Positions 1 to 10,629 of a stretch of 64,000 nt of DNA are shown in pieces. The stretch's first letter is position 1. Each line of letters begins with the position of its first letter. The DNA lies in the NCBI RefSeq assembly GCF_963169125.1, contig NC_084793.1, forward strand, positions 215,476,652 through 215,540,651, read 5' to 3'. A program made the position numbers and the translations under genes. This DNA comes from Humulus lupulus (taxonomy: Eukaryota; Streptophyta; Magnoliopsida; Rosales; Cannabaceae). The notes under the pieces were generated by a model, which worked only from the letters and a program-made list of their open reading frames with translations, had not been told where the DNA came from and did not search any database.

Positions 1-488
1 GGAGGTGCAGGGGCGTCAGTGCGCACAGGCTCTCCAACTTTTTCTTTGCCCTTGTTAGGGGCGGCTTTGGATGGTCCAGCAGCGGCTGGATCCGGCATAG
101 CAGCATCAGCACCACCTAAAACAGAGGCGTCCTCGTCCGAGTCGCCTAGGTCTCCGAACTTGCTTTGGAGGCGCTCCATCATGCGCTGCATTTTTTCGGA
201 GAGGCTCTCCTGCTCAGCAAGCTTGGCTTTGGTGACCTCCAGTTCTTCGGCTACTTGGACCAGTTCTGGGTCCTTCTCATAGTAGCAGCCGTCCTTGTAA
301 TAACCGTCTTGGACATACTCTTCTTCGTCTTCTAAGTATGTTGTATCTTCGGTACTGACCCGATCCTGGCGGGATGTCGGGTCTTCACCTTGGTAGTCCA
401 AGGGTTCGCTTTGCACCACATCTTCCATCACGATATCGGGGTTGACCGTAGCATTTTTGTCAACAGTGGATTTTCTCGTAGTCACCAT
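1..488 (-). CDS. Gag N-terminus of Ty3/gypsy (Tat-like) element T0, cut by window edge
   Basis: An open frame runs on the minus strand from an ATG at 486-488 to base 1 without a stop, about 162 codons, and continues outside the window. The predicted protein is acidic in the middle, with a Glu/Asp-rich stretch and several tyrosines. It then shows a predicted coiled-coil segment (VAEELEVTKAKLAEQE and following), then an Ala/Pro/Lys-rich linker. This resembles the N-terminal, pre-capsid part of gag in T1 (3727-4080), which has the same acidic plus coiled-coil order. The start follows the LTR end and primer-binding site by about 65 bases, as expected for gag. The capsid core lies outside the window, so the gag call rests on position and resemblance. 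No stop is seen, unlike T1 and T2. Confidence 0.7.
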   Translation of the reverse strand, partial: MVTTRKSTVDKNATVNPDIVMEDVVQSEPLDYQGEDPTSRQDRVSTEDTTYLEDEEEYVQDGYYKDGCYYEKDPELVQVAEELEVTKAKLAEQESLSEKMQRMMERLQSKFGDLGDSDEDASVLGGADAAMPDPAAAGPSKAAPNKGKEKVGEPVRTDAPAP

Positions 489-553
489 CTCTTTAGCACG
501 AAGTGAATACAAAAAACGTACACAGAAAAAGAGCTGACTAACAACTTCCTATA

Positions 554-572
554 GCTCTCAATGAAAGCACCA
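554..572 (-). promoter_or_regulatory. Primer-binding site of T0
   Basis: On the minus strand this reads TGGTGCTTTCATTGAGAGC, starting three bases after the LTR end. The same 19 bases follow the 5' LTRs of T1 and T2. The leading TGG pairs with the CCA tail of a tRNA. I could not assign the tRNA species. Confidence 0.8.
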
Positions 573-575
573 AAA

Positions 576-1431
576 TGTTTACCGAGTTTTTCGGAAACGA
601 ATACAAACAGAATAATAAAAAGATAAGAACTGTAGAAATGCTGAAATGTAACTAAACAAACAGTGTTTTTACGTGGTTCAGGCGTTAACAAGCCCTAGTC
701 CACGAGTCGATGTTATTATACTTGGAAAAGGTTACAGTAAGATGGCTGGTGCACAAGAACTTCACACACTCACAGTGTTTCTCTCGGGTTCTCTTGAAGA
801 AGATGAAGCTAGAGAGATTTCAGTAGAGTTTTTGCTATGTCCTTTGTTGGTCGTCCCTCTTCTTGTAAAATGAAGGGGTCTTTATAGCTAGGGTTTCGGA
901 TTAGGGTTTTTCTCTACGTACATGGGTCTTAATTACACCAGCCATAAATAGGGATACAATTACTGTAGTAGTATGGCTACAAGACTCTATGTGGGGATAT
1001 TTACGTGAAAGTATGGGGAACACACAAAGTCAGCCGTCTTTTCCAAGTTGTCAGCGGAACAGTAGGCGAAAAGGTACCCTTAGGCGTGCTGGGATGTGTG
1101 CGGCTTTGACCTGACGGGCGTGTCAGGCGGGATCCTGTGTCAGGCGGATATCATTCCAAATATGCCTCCTCCAGGACTCGACCGTTTGGCTTTGTTCCGT
1201 GCGAGGCACGAAACTGTTTCCGCGGAGACCACTCGAAGAGCTTCTCCTGGAAGGGGCTTCCCCGAAGGATACCCCTTCGGGAGTCCGGGAGAGTTGACGA
1301 GTTTCCGTGTTGTGTTTGCTTGGAAGAGTATCCGGACACTAAACGGGAGAGGCGAAGCCTTTCTGTTCATCCGCGAGCTCTGGTCACCTACCGTGAAAGA
1401 CATCGATAATTCTGCTTCCCCGAGGACATCA
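576..1431 (-). repeat. 5' LTR of gypsy element T0 (856 bp)
   Basis: On the minus strand the LTR starts TGATGTCC at 1431 and ends GGTAAACA at 576, next to the primer-binding site. A TATA box (GCTATAAAGA) lies near 880-890 on the minus strand, so the transcript probably starts near 850. The last 23 bases form a hairpin (see findings). The high-coordinate border coincides with the break in the copia A reading frame, which supports insertion into copia A. The partner LTR is outside the window, so the target-site duplication cannot be checked; the flank is ATCTA at 1432-1436. Short open frames at 1096-1437 are inside the LTR and are not genes. Confidence 0.8.
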
Positions 1432-3089
1432 ATCTAAACGCTATCTGGAAATCTGGATAACAGCTTCGAGCCATAGTTCCTTTTCAGAGATAGCTGTTTC
1501 CTGTTTGAAAGAAGACAGATCATCGTCAGTAGTGCCACTAACAACCATATTGGTTTCACCATCCAAACCATAACGAACTGGGTTCTTAGAAACCCTCCCT
1601 CTGTGACGAGGCTCCAGGACTGTTTGCTCAGGAACAGTGGTACTTTCTTCATTTACATCGAATTGCGTCGGTTAGACATCAAGAGTGAGAATTTCATCAT
1701 CAACTTGCATTGGTGACAATGGAACATTGGTTGGAGTCAATTCTTCAACTGTCTTCTCTAAAACTAATTTGTTGCGCCGTTTGAAGTTTTGGACACTTTC
1801 TTTACTGAATGACTATAAAAAAGTCCACCCTGAGTGCCTTTAGGATTGCCAACAAACATGCAAACTTTAATTTGCGGTTCTAGCGTTCGTTCCTTTTTCT
1901 TCAGGACGTGGGCTGGACATCCCCAGATTCTATAATGACATAAACTAGGTTCAAGACCATTCCAGCATTCTAAAGGTGTTTTGGGGATCGATTTGTATGG
2001 AACAACATTTAGAATTTCGCTTACAGTTTCAATTGCATGTCTCCAGAATGAAGTTGGCAAAGTTTAGTAGCTAAGCATGTATCTAACCATTTCTAATAAA
2101 GTTCTGTTCCGACGTTCTGCTACACCATTTTGTTGCGGAGTACCCGGGGCAGTAAGTTGTGATAAAATCTCAATTTCAATTAAATGATCTTGGAACTTCA
2201 TATCCAAATATTCTCCACCCTCATCAGATCGGAAGATCTTTAACGTTTTACCTAATTGGTTCTGAGCCATAACAAGGAATTCTTGAAACTTTGGAAATGT
2301 TTTTTGATTTCTTATGCATAAGTTAAAGATATGAGTATCTAGAGTAATCGTCAATAAAAGTGATGAAATACTCAAAATCACCCCTGGCTTGTACATTCAA
2401 TGGTCCACAAACATCTAAATGAACAAGTCCAAGTGGTTTTTTGGCCCTATCACCCTTTGCAGAGAATGGACACTTGGTCAGTTTGCCTTCTAGACAAGAC
2501 TTACAGACAGGTAATTCACCAATGGTGAGTTCCCTCAAAGGCCCGTCCTTTGTAAGTCTTTGAACTTTATCATAGCCAATGTGACCTAGTCTCAAGTGCC
2601 ATAAATATGTCATGTTATCATTATCGTTCTTTTGACATTTATTGGTCCTAGGTTTAGCTACTTTTAAACAAATCATTATTAGGTGCGAGGGTTCGTTAAG
2701 TCGCAGAATATAAAGGTTGTTTGCCAAACATGTATTACACAATTGTAATTCATTGAAATAAATAGATATATTAGAACCTGTGAAAGTCATAACAAATCTT
2801 TCTAATTGCAACATGTAAACTTAAATTAAATTTTTATTAAAATTCGAAATAAAAAATACATCTTTCAAAATTAAATATTTATTTCTGAACTTTAGGCGAG
2901 CTCTTCTTCTAGGTTGGATTGCAACGAACGCTCCATTCCCAACTCTAAGCTTTATATCGCCTTCGTCCACTTCCTTTCACGATTCAAGAAGCTGTAAAGA
3001 GTTACAAACATGGTTAGTATATCTAGAATCAATAATCCAAACATATTTATCAGTCTCTAAAACACATGTTTCTAATATGAATGAACTAT
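1432..3089 (-). pseudogene. Copia A pol fragment: protease, GAG-pre-integrase, integrase
   Basis: Reading down the minus strand this is the front half of a Ty1/copia pol. Near 3010-3035 is the protease site, where the expected Asp-Ser-Gly reads Asp-Ser-Arg. At 2323-2814 comes the GAG-pre-integrase block with HLRLGH, the zinc Cys pair (CKSCLEGK) and the first integrase Asp (LVHLDVCGP). At 2064-2396 are the second Asp (SDEGGEYLD) and the Glu in TPQQNGVAERRNR. At 1764-2060 is the integrase C-terminal part. The 1434-1652 frame is the linker before reverse transcriptase. Several frameshifts separate the frames. The same regions of copia B (45000-48426) are clearly homologous. Reverse transcriptase and the 3' LTR would lie beyond T0, outside the window. 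Confidence 0.85.
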
Positions 3090-3094
3090 AATCA

Positions 3095-3679
3095 TGTTAT
3101 CCAAAAAACAAGCATGGATGACGTGGCTGACATCTGGCAGAAGTCTTGTTCGACCATCGACCAGAAAGATGTCTATGGCGTAACACTCAATCTTTATATA
3201 CGACCAGCTTGGTCGTATACTCGCTATATTTGGAGAAAATCTTATGCAGTTATAATCATATCCGAAATTATCTCCCATGATTTCCTGAGTATCCGATTAT
3301 TTAGGAAAGAATATTTGTAACAAATTAATGTAATCTTACTTGAGCCAATAAATAGAGAAAGATAGCTCAAGGAAGGGACTTTTGGCTTTCTAATTATTTG
3401 AGATTAGAGTTTTACAAGTGTATTAGAGCTATCACATTCGATATATTGTTTTGTTCTTCAGAGGTTTGTGAAACTCATTGAACCCTAGTTCTTTGATCAC
3501 TCCTTTGAATCTGATATCAATAACAACTCAAGTGGACGTAGGTTATTACCATATTCTGGGGCCGAACCACTATAAATTCTTGTGTGTTTTACTGTTTTTG
3601 TCATTATTCTCATTTCAACATATCTGTCCACATCAAGCATTTTTGACTCCGTGTCAGTTGACCAAAATCAGGGTCAACA
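3095..3679 (+). repeat. 5' LTR of T1 (585 bp)
   Basis: It starts TGTTATCC and ends GGGTCAACA. A TATA box (CTTTATATA, 3192-3200) sits inside a perfect inverted repeat (3197-3219). The end forms a GTTGACC/GGTCAAC hairpin (3657-3678). It matches the split 3' LTR at 26804-26985 and 28849-29271. The open frames at 3081-3320 and 3478-3705 are inside the LTR and are not genes. Confidence 0.9.
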
Positions 3680-3682
3680 TTC

Positions 3683-3701
3683 TGGTGCTTTCATTGAGAG
3701 C
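3683..3701 (+). promoter_or_regulatory. Primer-binding site of T1
   Basis: TGGTGCTTTCATTGAGAGC lies three bases after the LTR end and is identical to the sites of T0 and T2. It is the expected start of minus-strand DNA synthesis. Confidence 0.85.
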
Positions 3702-3726
3702 TTGATATAATATTGTTGAAGTATCA

Positions 3727-5854
3727 ATGGCGAAAACTACCAAGAAGACTGGACAGGCGGCTAGCGCTGCACCATCTCAGCCGCCTCCTCCTCCTTCAAA
3801 CGTGACCGAAGATGAGTCACATTTGGAATTCGATGAGGAAGAATTGGATTCTGAGATGCTGAAGAATACCCTAGGGGTATTGCAGGATGAACTGGCCAAT
3901 TTGAGGGCCAGCCAAGAAAGTGCTGCCGAGATTATGGCACGGCAGCAACAAGAGATTGAGCGACAGCGCCTGGAACTGAGTGAAAGGCAAGCGGAGATGG
4001 ACCTTCTCCAGAGGGAGGCCATGGCATCCCTTGAAGCAGCCCTACAGCTAGCTAGGAATCAGGCTGCACCTGCATCATAGCCTAATCAACCTTCAAATGG
4101 GCCACCCCAAAGGGGCCCTAATCCTAGCCTGCCGATCCAGCCCTCGAGCCCCCAAAGGCCCGAGCAGCCACCAATGCCTCAGGACGTTGTCCCTCTAAGG
4201 GATCCTGAAGCGCGGCCTCCATCTCAGGCTGGTAGCAACAATCCCCCGCAATCAAGGCAGAATAGGGCCAGGCAGCCGCCCCGCAACCCTAAACGCCATA
4301 GGGGCGAAGAGCCAAACCTTCCGAGCAGAGGACAGCGTCCTTCTGGAAACAGAAGGAACTTAGAGACAGGCTTTGCGGTCTGGGGACCACCACGGCATGA
4401 TAATGCACGGGGACCTATCGACCAATGTTGGCCACCCTCTAACGCTCGAGAGGTTCCTGCCCGGGAAGGCAACCGAGGGAACAGTCGATCCCATCATAGC
4501 CAATCAAGATTCAGAGATGGCCATGATTATAATGAGGCCGACTTAGGCAGAGGAAACGCCGGTCAGAGAAATGAAGAAAGAGGTGGGGGCAGAAGCCTAC
4601 CACCTAGGGATGACCAACCCGAAAGACGTGACGCTGAGGGGCAGCCCAGAAAAAATAACATCTTTAATCGGCTTAGAGCTAGCGAGCAGTGGAGAAGAGA
4701 TGAGGATTTAAAAGACGTACTCAATGATCACTGGGAACGACACGGCGAGTACGTTCCCCCAGCACCAAAGGCCTCGTCGATTCCTTGCGCTGTACAGGCC
4801 CAGATAGATGCCCTCAACCAGGCAGTGCAACAGCTGGTCGGGGGAAGAACATCTTATATCGATAACGATAGGAGAAAGGGCACTCCTTTCGTTCAGAGGA
4901 TAGCTATGGCAGAAACTCCTAGCAAGTTTAAGATGCCTACGCTTCTGAACTTTGACGGGTATGGTGACCCGGTATCTCACGTGAACAAATTTGAGATACA
5001 AATGGACATTCAGAAAGTGTCCGAAGATGCTCGGTGCAGGATCTTCCCTGCAACACTTTCTGATGCTGCACAGGAGTGGTTTTTCAAATTCCCTCCTACA
5101 AGTATAGTTTCCTGGGAGATGTTCGTGAAGGAATTTTACAGACAATTCTATGCGGGTCGTGTGCACCCAACTGAGGCAAATCAGTTGGTCAAAATATGCC
5201 AACAAGACGGAAAACCACTGAAAGATTACGCCCAGCATTTTATGCGAGCAGCTGCTGGAGCGAAAATAGTGGGAGATGAAGGCAAGATGATGGCCATAAC
5301 TACAGGAGTTAAGCGTCGTACGCCTCTCTGGAATAGCCTCAGAAAGCATGGGGTCACGACTACCCAGGAATTTTTGGATTGAGCTGATCGCTACATCAAG
5401 CTCGAGGATGCCATCGCCAGTGAAGGAAAGCCCCAAGGCAAGGATAAAGGGACTTCCGAGCCTGCCAAATTTGCCAATGGGTCAAAGCCCAACGGCAACG
5501 GGAACGGCAATGGCAATGGCAAGAATGGGGGGAAACGGCCGCATAATGAGCCTTCCACCTCTGACAATAAACGATCCAAGGGTAATCGTTATGAACCTCG
5601 GTTCACTAACTACACTGCCCTTATTGAGTCTCGGGCTGAGGTGTATCAGGCCACGAGTTTCAGTGTGCCTTATAAGAAAACCTGCTCCCATTCAAAAAGA
5701 TATTTTGAAGAGAGACACTACCAAGTTCTGTCGTTATCATAACGACTATGAACATGATACCAGTGAATGCAACCAGCTGAAGGATGAAATCGAGTTCCTT
5801 ATTAGACAAGGACACTTGAGAAGATATGTATGGGCCTCGGGAAATTCCCAATGA
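3727..5854 (+). pseudogene. T1 gag (coiled coil, capsid, zinc-knuckle-like), broken
   Basis: Gag forms the particle that packages the RNA. The frame starts at ATG 3727, 48 bases after the LTR. Residues 1-117 hold a Pro-rich then acidic stretch and a strong Glu/Arg/Gln coiled coil. A TAG at 4078-4080 interrupts, but the same frame continues through an Arg/Pro/Asn-rich basic linker. It then reaches the Retrotrans_gag capsid core (about 4915-5380, with QEWFFKFPPTSIVSWEMF and the Tyr-x-Gln-x-Phe helix). A TGA at 5380-5382 interrupts again. A frameshift near 5650-5690 leads to the knuckle-like CRYHNDYEHDTSEC segment (5730-5790), which is followed by the conserved KDEIEFLIRQGHLRRY block. Two stops and at least one frameshift make it a pseudogene. 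Confidence 0.85.
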
Positions 5855-5905
5855 GAAGCTCCAGGTGGCAACGAGCATGCGCCCACACGCCAACGCTCGC
5901 CACCT

Positions 5906-6832
5906 TTGCATCCTGACCCCGTAGCTGGCACTTTACTCACCATCTATGGAGGCCCGCACCTCGCAGGAAGCAGTGGAAAGGAGATGGAACGATATGCTCA
6001 GACCCTACACCACAACCAGGACATCGAGATGATGACTGTGGGGGACAGGGCATCAAAGAAGGCTCGGTCAGAAGAGGGTGAAATAACCTTCTCTGATAGC
6101 GATGCCCAGCATGTCCGGTTCCCACATTCCGATCCGCTGGTCGTGGACGTTCAAATCGCCAATATGATGGTGAAAAGAGTACTAGTTGATACAGGAAGTT
6201 CAGTGAACATCCTGTACAAATCTTCGCTGGAATGCATGAAGTTGTCCGTTAAGGACCTGGAGCCCTGCAACCAAACAATTTACGGCTTCTCTGGTGAGGG
6301 ACTCGCCCCAGCAGGGTCAATCAGACTTCCAGTGATAGCTGGTACATCGCCCGCTACCAGGACATTACTCGCTACTTTTATAGTAGTCGATTGTCCTTCG
6401 GCGTACAATGCTATCATTGGAAGGCCCATACTGGTTGATCTTCGGGCCGTCACCTCAGTATGGCACTTGGCCATGAAATTCCCGACAGACGCAGGGGTAG
6501 GACGCGTGTTGGGTAATCAGAGAGAAGCAAGGGAGTGCTACAATGCCTCAGTCACAAAGGCGAAGAAGGGAACGTCGAAGAGCACTCCCACAGATAGGTT
6601 GCAGATGGCTATTGATACACCAGCCCAATCTGGTGATGGAGTCACCAAATATGGTGTTTCCCAAAGTGAGGATAGGGATTTAGATCCTCGCTTTGGGGAT
6701 TTTGAAGAAGATGTTGGACCCATCAAGGACCTGGAAGAGGTCCAACTTGACGAAAAAGACCTGACCAGAGTTGTGAAGGTCGGGAAAAATTTAGAAGCAA
6801 CCACGAAGCATGCACTGGTGGAATTTTTGTGA
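5906..6832 (+). CDS. T1 aspartic protease segment
   Basis: This 308-residue open frame carries the retropepsin active site LVDTGSSVNILY (about 6184-6219) and the downstream IIGRPILV motif (6413-6436) typical of gypsy proteases. The first part links gag to protease, with the Tat-typical ISGGPH-like motif seen here as IYGGPHLAG. It ends at TGA 6830-6832, but the same frame continues into the reverse-transcriptase connector (KNQEVFAW), so the stop is a premature break within one polyprotein. The DTG is intact, unlike T2. Read as an isolated frame it is open, but it belongs to a dead pol. Confidence 0.85.
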   Translation: MHPDPVAGTLLTIYGGPHLAGSSGKEMERYAQTLHHNQDIEMMTVGDRASKKARSEEGEITFSDSDAQHVRFPHSDPLVVDVQIANMMVKRVLVDTGSSVNILYKSSLECMKLSVKDLEPCNQTIYGFSGEGLAPAGSIRLPVIAGTSPATRTLLATFIVVDCPSAYNAIIGRPILVDLRAVTSVWHLAMKFPTDAGVGRVLGNQREARECYNASVTKAKKGTSKSTPTDRLQMAIDTPAQSGDGVTKYGVSQSEDRDLDPRFGDFEEDVGPIKDLEEVQLDEKDLTRVVKVGKNLEATTKHALVEFL

Positions 6833-8190
6833 AAGAACCAGGAAGTCTTTGCCTGGTCACACAAAGACATGGTTGGGATAGATCCTACAGTTATCAGCCA
6901 TGTCCTGAACGTTGACAAGAGTTTTCCACCCGTGCAACAGAAAAGAAGGCTGCTCGATAAAGATTGATCGAAAGCCTTAAAGGAAGAAGTCAAAAGACTA
7001 AAGGATAATGGGTTCATTAGGGTGGCGTTCTATCCATTATGGGTCTCTAATCCCGTATTGGTTGGCGAACCTGTGTGGATTTCACAGACCTCAATAAAGC
7101 CTGCCCAAAGGATTGCTTCCCACTCCCAAGGATCGACCAGCTGGTCGATGCAACTACAGGACATGAGATCATCTCCTTCATGGATGCATACTCAGGATAC
7201 AATCAGATCAGTATGCATCCCCCTGACAAGGATCACACCAGCTTTCGGACCGATACGGGGTTCTACTGTTATAAAGTAATGCCCTTCGGACTGAAAAACG
7301 CAGGTGCGACTTACCAGCGATTGGTTAACCACATGTTTAAGGAGTTGATAGGAGTGAACATGGAGGTGTACGTGGATGACATGCTGGTAAAGTCGAAAAA
7401 AGCAGAAGGACATATGAAGGATTTATAAGAGTGTTTCAACGTTTTGAACAAGTATCAGATGAAATTAAATCCTCTCAAATGTTCCTTCGGAGTAGGATCA
7501 GGGAAATTTTTGGGGTTTATTGTTAATTCGAGAGGAATCGAGGCCAACCCCGACAAGATAAAAGCCCTGATCGACATGAAATCGCCAATGAAAATCAAGG
7601 ATGTGCAAAGTTTAACTGGAAGAATTGCCGCACTAAGTAGATTTATTTCCAAGTCGACGGATAAATGCGTCCCTTTCTTCAATCTACTTAAAGGCAACAA
7701 GAAGTTCAAATGGACAGGAGACTGTGAGCAGGCTTTCCAGGCCTTAAAGGCCCACATGGCACAGCCTCCTGTTTTATCAAAACCCATGGACGGAGAAACT
7801 TTGTTCATTTACCTGGCGATCACCAAATTTGCTGCCAGTGCGGTGCTAGTACGAGAGGAAGAAGGCGTACAAAAGGCGGTTTACTATGTAAGCAAGAGGT
7901 TAACCGGGGCTGAATTGAGGTATCCTCCAATTGAAAGGTTAGCCTATTGCTTGATCTTGGCCTCAAGGAAGTTATGTCCTTACTTCCAAGCCCATCCTAT
8001 CACAGTCTTAACTGACTAGCCCCTTCGGTAATATCTGCAATAGCCTGAGGCGGCTGGACGCTTATTAAAATGGGCAGTCAAACTCGGGCAGTTCGATATT
8101 ACATATTCACCGCGAGCTGCAGTAAAAGGACAAGTCTTGGCTGATCTTATTGCCGAGTTCACTGAGCTCCCAGACAACAAGCAGTGCGAA
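6833..8190 (+). pseudogene. T1 reverse transcriptase and first RNase H
   Basis: The frame continues from the protease. Stops occur at 6964-6966 and 7426-7428 and a frameshift near 7060. The fingers/palm motifs are clear: CPKDCFPLPRID, FMDAYSGYNQI (first catalytic Asp), MPFGLKNAGATYQRLV and YVDDMLVKS (7369-7395) with both catalytic aspartates. From 7444 follow the thumb and connection (LGFIVNSRGIEANPDKI, SLTGRIAALSRFIS), then the gypsy RNase H with YYVSKRL and PHPI-like blocks. From 8017 there are several stops (after the LTD motif and beyond). Many stop codons could have arisen by C-to-T change, which fits decay of a methylated element, although I did not count this. Confidence 0.9.
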
Positions 8191-8199
8191 TAGCCTAGA

Positions 8200-8764
8200 G
8201 CGCCTGAGCCCCAAGCTGAAGCTCCTTCGTGGAAGTTATTCACGGATGGATCATCCAACGAATCTCACACGGGAGTAGGAGTGATATTGATAACGCCAGA
8301 AGGGCATCGATTTCACTGCATCAAATAATGAAGCCGAATATAAAGCACTCCTCGCTGGGTTAAGATTGGCAAAAGACATGAGTATAAAGGTGCTGGATAT
8401 TTACAGTGATTCACAGCTGGTAGTGAATCAGGTCCTAGGGGAATATCAAGCACGAGGCCTCAAAATGGTGGCCTACTTGAACAAAACTAGAGATCTATTG
8501 GCTCAGTTCAAGAAGTATACCCTCCAGCAAATACCTCGGGATCAGAATTCAAACGCAGATGCCTTAGCCAAACTCGCAAGCGCGAAAGACGCTGACACTT
8601 TGAATATTGTGCCAGTAGAAAGATTGATTGAGCTGAGCATACGAGCAGATGAAACCAATATGAAAATCCGGATGGAGAGTACATGGATGGCACTATACTT
8701 GGAGTATCTCACGAATGGTGTATTACCGGCAGATAGAAATAAATCCAGAACTCTTCAACAATAG
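8200..8764 (+). pseudogene. T1 second RNase H (Tat-type aRNH)
   Basis: After the gypsy RNase H a second RNase H fold begins (KLFTDGSSNESHTGVGVIL, 8229-8285), with the catalytic Asp in FTDGSS. A deletion and frameshift occur near 8310-8325. It then goes on with the NNEAEYKALLAGL (Glu) and YSDSQLVVNQV (Asp) motifs and SNADALAKLA (Asp). This extra archaeal-type RNase H is a hallmark of plant Tat elements. The segment ends with TAG at 8762-8764 and joins the integrase N-terminus in the same frame. Confidence 0.85.
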
Positions 8765-9919
8765 GCTGCTAGGTACATACTGGTCGATGGTGTTTTGTAC
8801 CGAAGAGGATACTCCATGCCACTGCTCAGATGTATTACACCAGAAAAGGCTAAAGAATTGATGAAGGAAGTGCATGAAGGCTTCTGTGGGGATCATGCTG
8901 GGGGGCAAAGTTTAGCAAAAACTATTCTAAGGCAGGGCTATTTCTGGCCGACTATGAACGAAGACTCAATGGAGTTTGTGCGAAAATGCGATCAGTGTCA
9001 AAGATTTTCAAAGATCCCACGCGCAGCTCCCAACGAGTTAAAGCAGATGTAGAGTCCTTGGCCTTTCGCAGTATGGGGTATAGACTTGATTGGATCCCTG
9101 CCAACAGGAAAGGGTGGAGTAAAATATGCAGTCGTAGCAGTCGACTACTTCACCAAATGGACCGAAGCTGAGCCACTCGCTACCATAACGACCAAGAAAG
9201 TTCTTGACTTTGTCATCAAGAACATCGTTTGCTGATATGGTTTGCCTTGAAAAATTGTCTCAGACAACGGTACCTAGTTTGACAGCGACTTATTCACAGA
9301 CTTCTGCGAAAGACATGGAATCGTCAAAAGCTTTTCTTCAGTTGCACATCCACAAGAAAATGGGCAAGTTGAAGCAGTGAATAAAGCACTTAAAGATACC
9401 CTGAAGAAAATACTTGAAGACGCTAAAGGAGCATGGCGAGAACAGCTGCCTGAAGTACTCTGGTCGTATAGAACTTCTCATCGAACAGCGACAGGTCATA
9501 CCCCGTTTTCCTTAGCGTATGGGTATGAAGCTATGTTGCCCGTCAAGTTAGATCCCCCCTCACACCGACGAATTACATATGACCGGGACCAGAATAGCCA
9601 ACTGATGATGGAGTCCCTAGACTCACTTGAAGAGAAACGGGAAAGAGCCCAACTCCGAGTAGCTGCGTACCAGCAAAAAGTCGCCCGGTATTTTAATTCA
9701 AAAGTGAAAGAAAGAAAGTTCAACATCGGAGATCTAATACTTCGACGAGTTTTCTTAAACACCCGCGACCCAACTGCTAGAGTGCTCGGACCAAACTGGG
9801 AAGGACCTTACCAGATTGAGGAAGTCCTTCATCCAGGCACATACAAGCTTGCACGCTTAAATGGAGATCTCGTTCCACGCTATTGGAACGGAGAACACCT
9901 GCGCAAGTATTATCAATAA
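8765..9919 (+). pseudogene. T1 integrase
   Basis: The zinc-binding H2C2 module is at 8860-9005 (HEGFCGDH ... CDQCQRF). The catalytic core has WGIDLIG and VSDNGT motifs at 9076-9290 and the Glu in ENGQVEAVNKAL at about 9358-9393. The C-terminal GPNWEGPYQI module and the YYQ terminus follow, ending TAA at 9917-9919. Stops at 9050-9052 and 9234-9236, and more near 9250 and 9271, break the core. From 9377 to the end the frame is open for 180 residues. There is no chromodomain, as expected for Tat elements. Confidence 0.88.
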
Positions 9920-10629
9920 ACAATCCTTTTTAAAGGACTGGCTTGTATTAATTTTTACTTTTTACAAGTTTTGAAAAAGGGTTAGCCACATTGTATGGCT
10001 AATCGCTTATAAGTGTAAGATCTTTTTAAGATTACTCATAAAGACATGTTTAGTCCATTTTAATACGAGAATTATAAGGGACTATGCGCAGCCAGTCATT
10101 CTTGCCAACCTTTGTAAAAAAAAAAATTACAAGTATTTGTTCATTACGTTTGTTGTTTTGCTGTATTATAAAGTGTTGAATTTCCTACCGAGCAGTAATG
10201 TTCGCACAGATCATGGTCAAGGCAAATGACCAAGGACCTAAAGCTCCTCGATCACTTGAGGAGCATATAAGGTACATCGATAGCAAAGCATACCAAGAGG
10301 TATGTAAACACATGAACAAAATGAGTGAAAGCATGCTACGGTACTTAGAGTGTTTTTCAAATTTTATATTTTGTTAAATCAAGCCAAAGTACTATGCTAA
10401 GTTCGGTCATGCGAACAGATGTTATAATAGGCAAAAATATTATAATATCATAAGGCATTCTTTTACACCGCGAGCAGTACTACTCGGATGTAATTGTTTT
10501 ATTAAAAGTAAAAAAGCTGCCCTTACAGCAAAGTAAAAAGCTGCCCTTGCAGCAATAAAAACAAATTGTCTTTACAATACAACCCGTGGGCCATGAAAAC
10601 GAAATAAAAAGAAAAAAGAGAAAAAATTA
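9920..10629. other. T1 spacer between convergent pol and antisense gene
   Basis: This AT-rich stretch has no convincing gene. It separates the pol stop (plus strand) from the stop of the antisense gene (minus strand), so it should carry both 3' ends. Near 10510-10555 the phrase AAAGCTGCCCTT(A/G)CAGCAA is duplicated in tandem. Confidence 0.6.

Noticed and set aside
673..873. ORFs in T0 LTR as genes
   Set aside because: They lie inside the LTR, overlap the TATA region and show no recognisable protein features.
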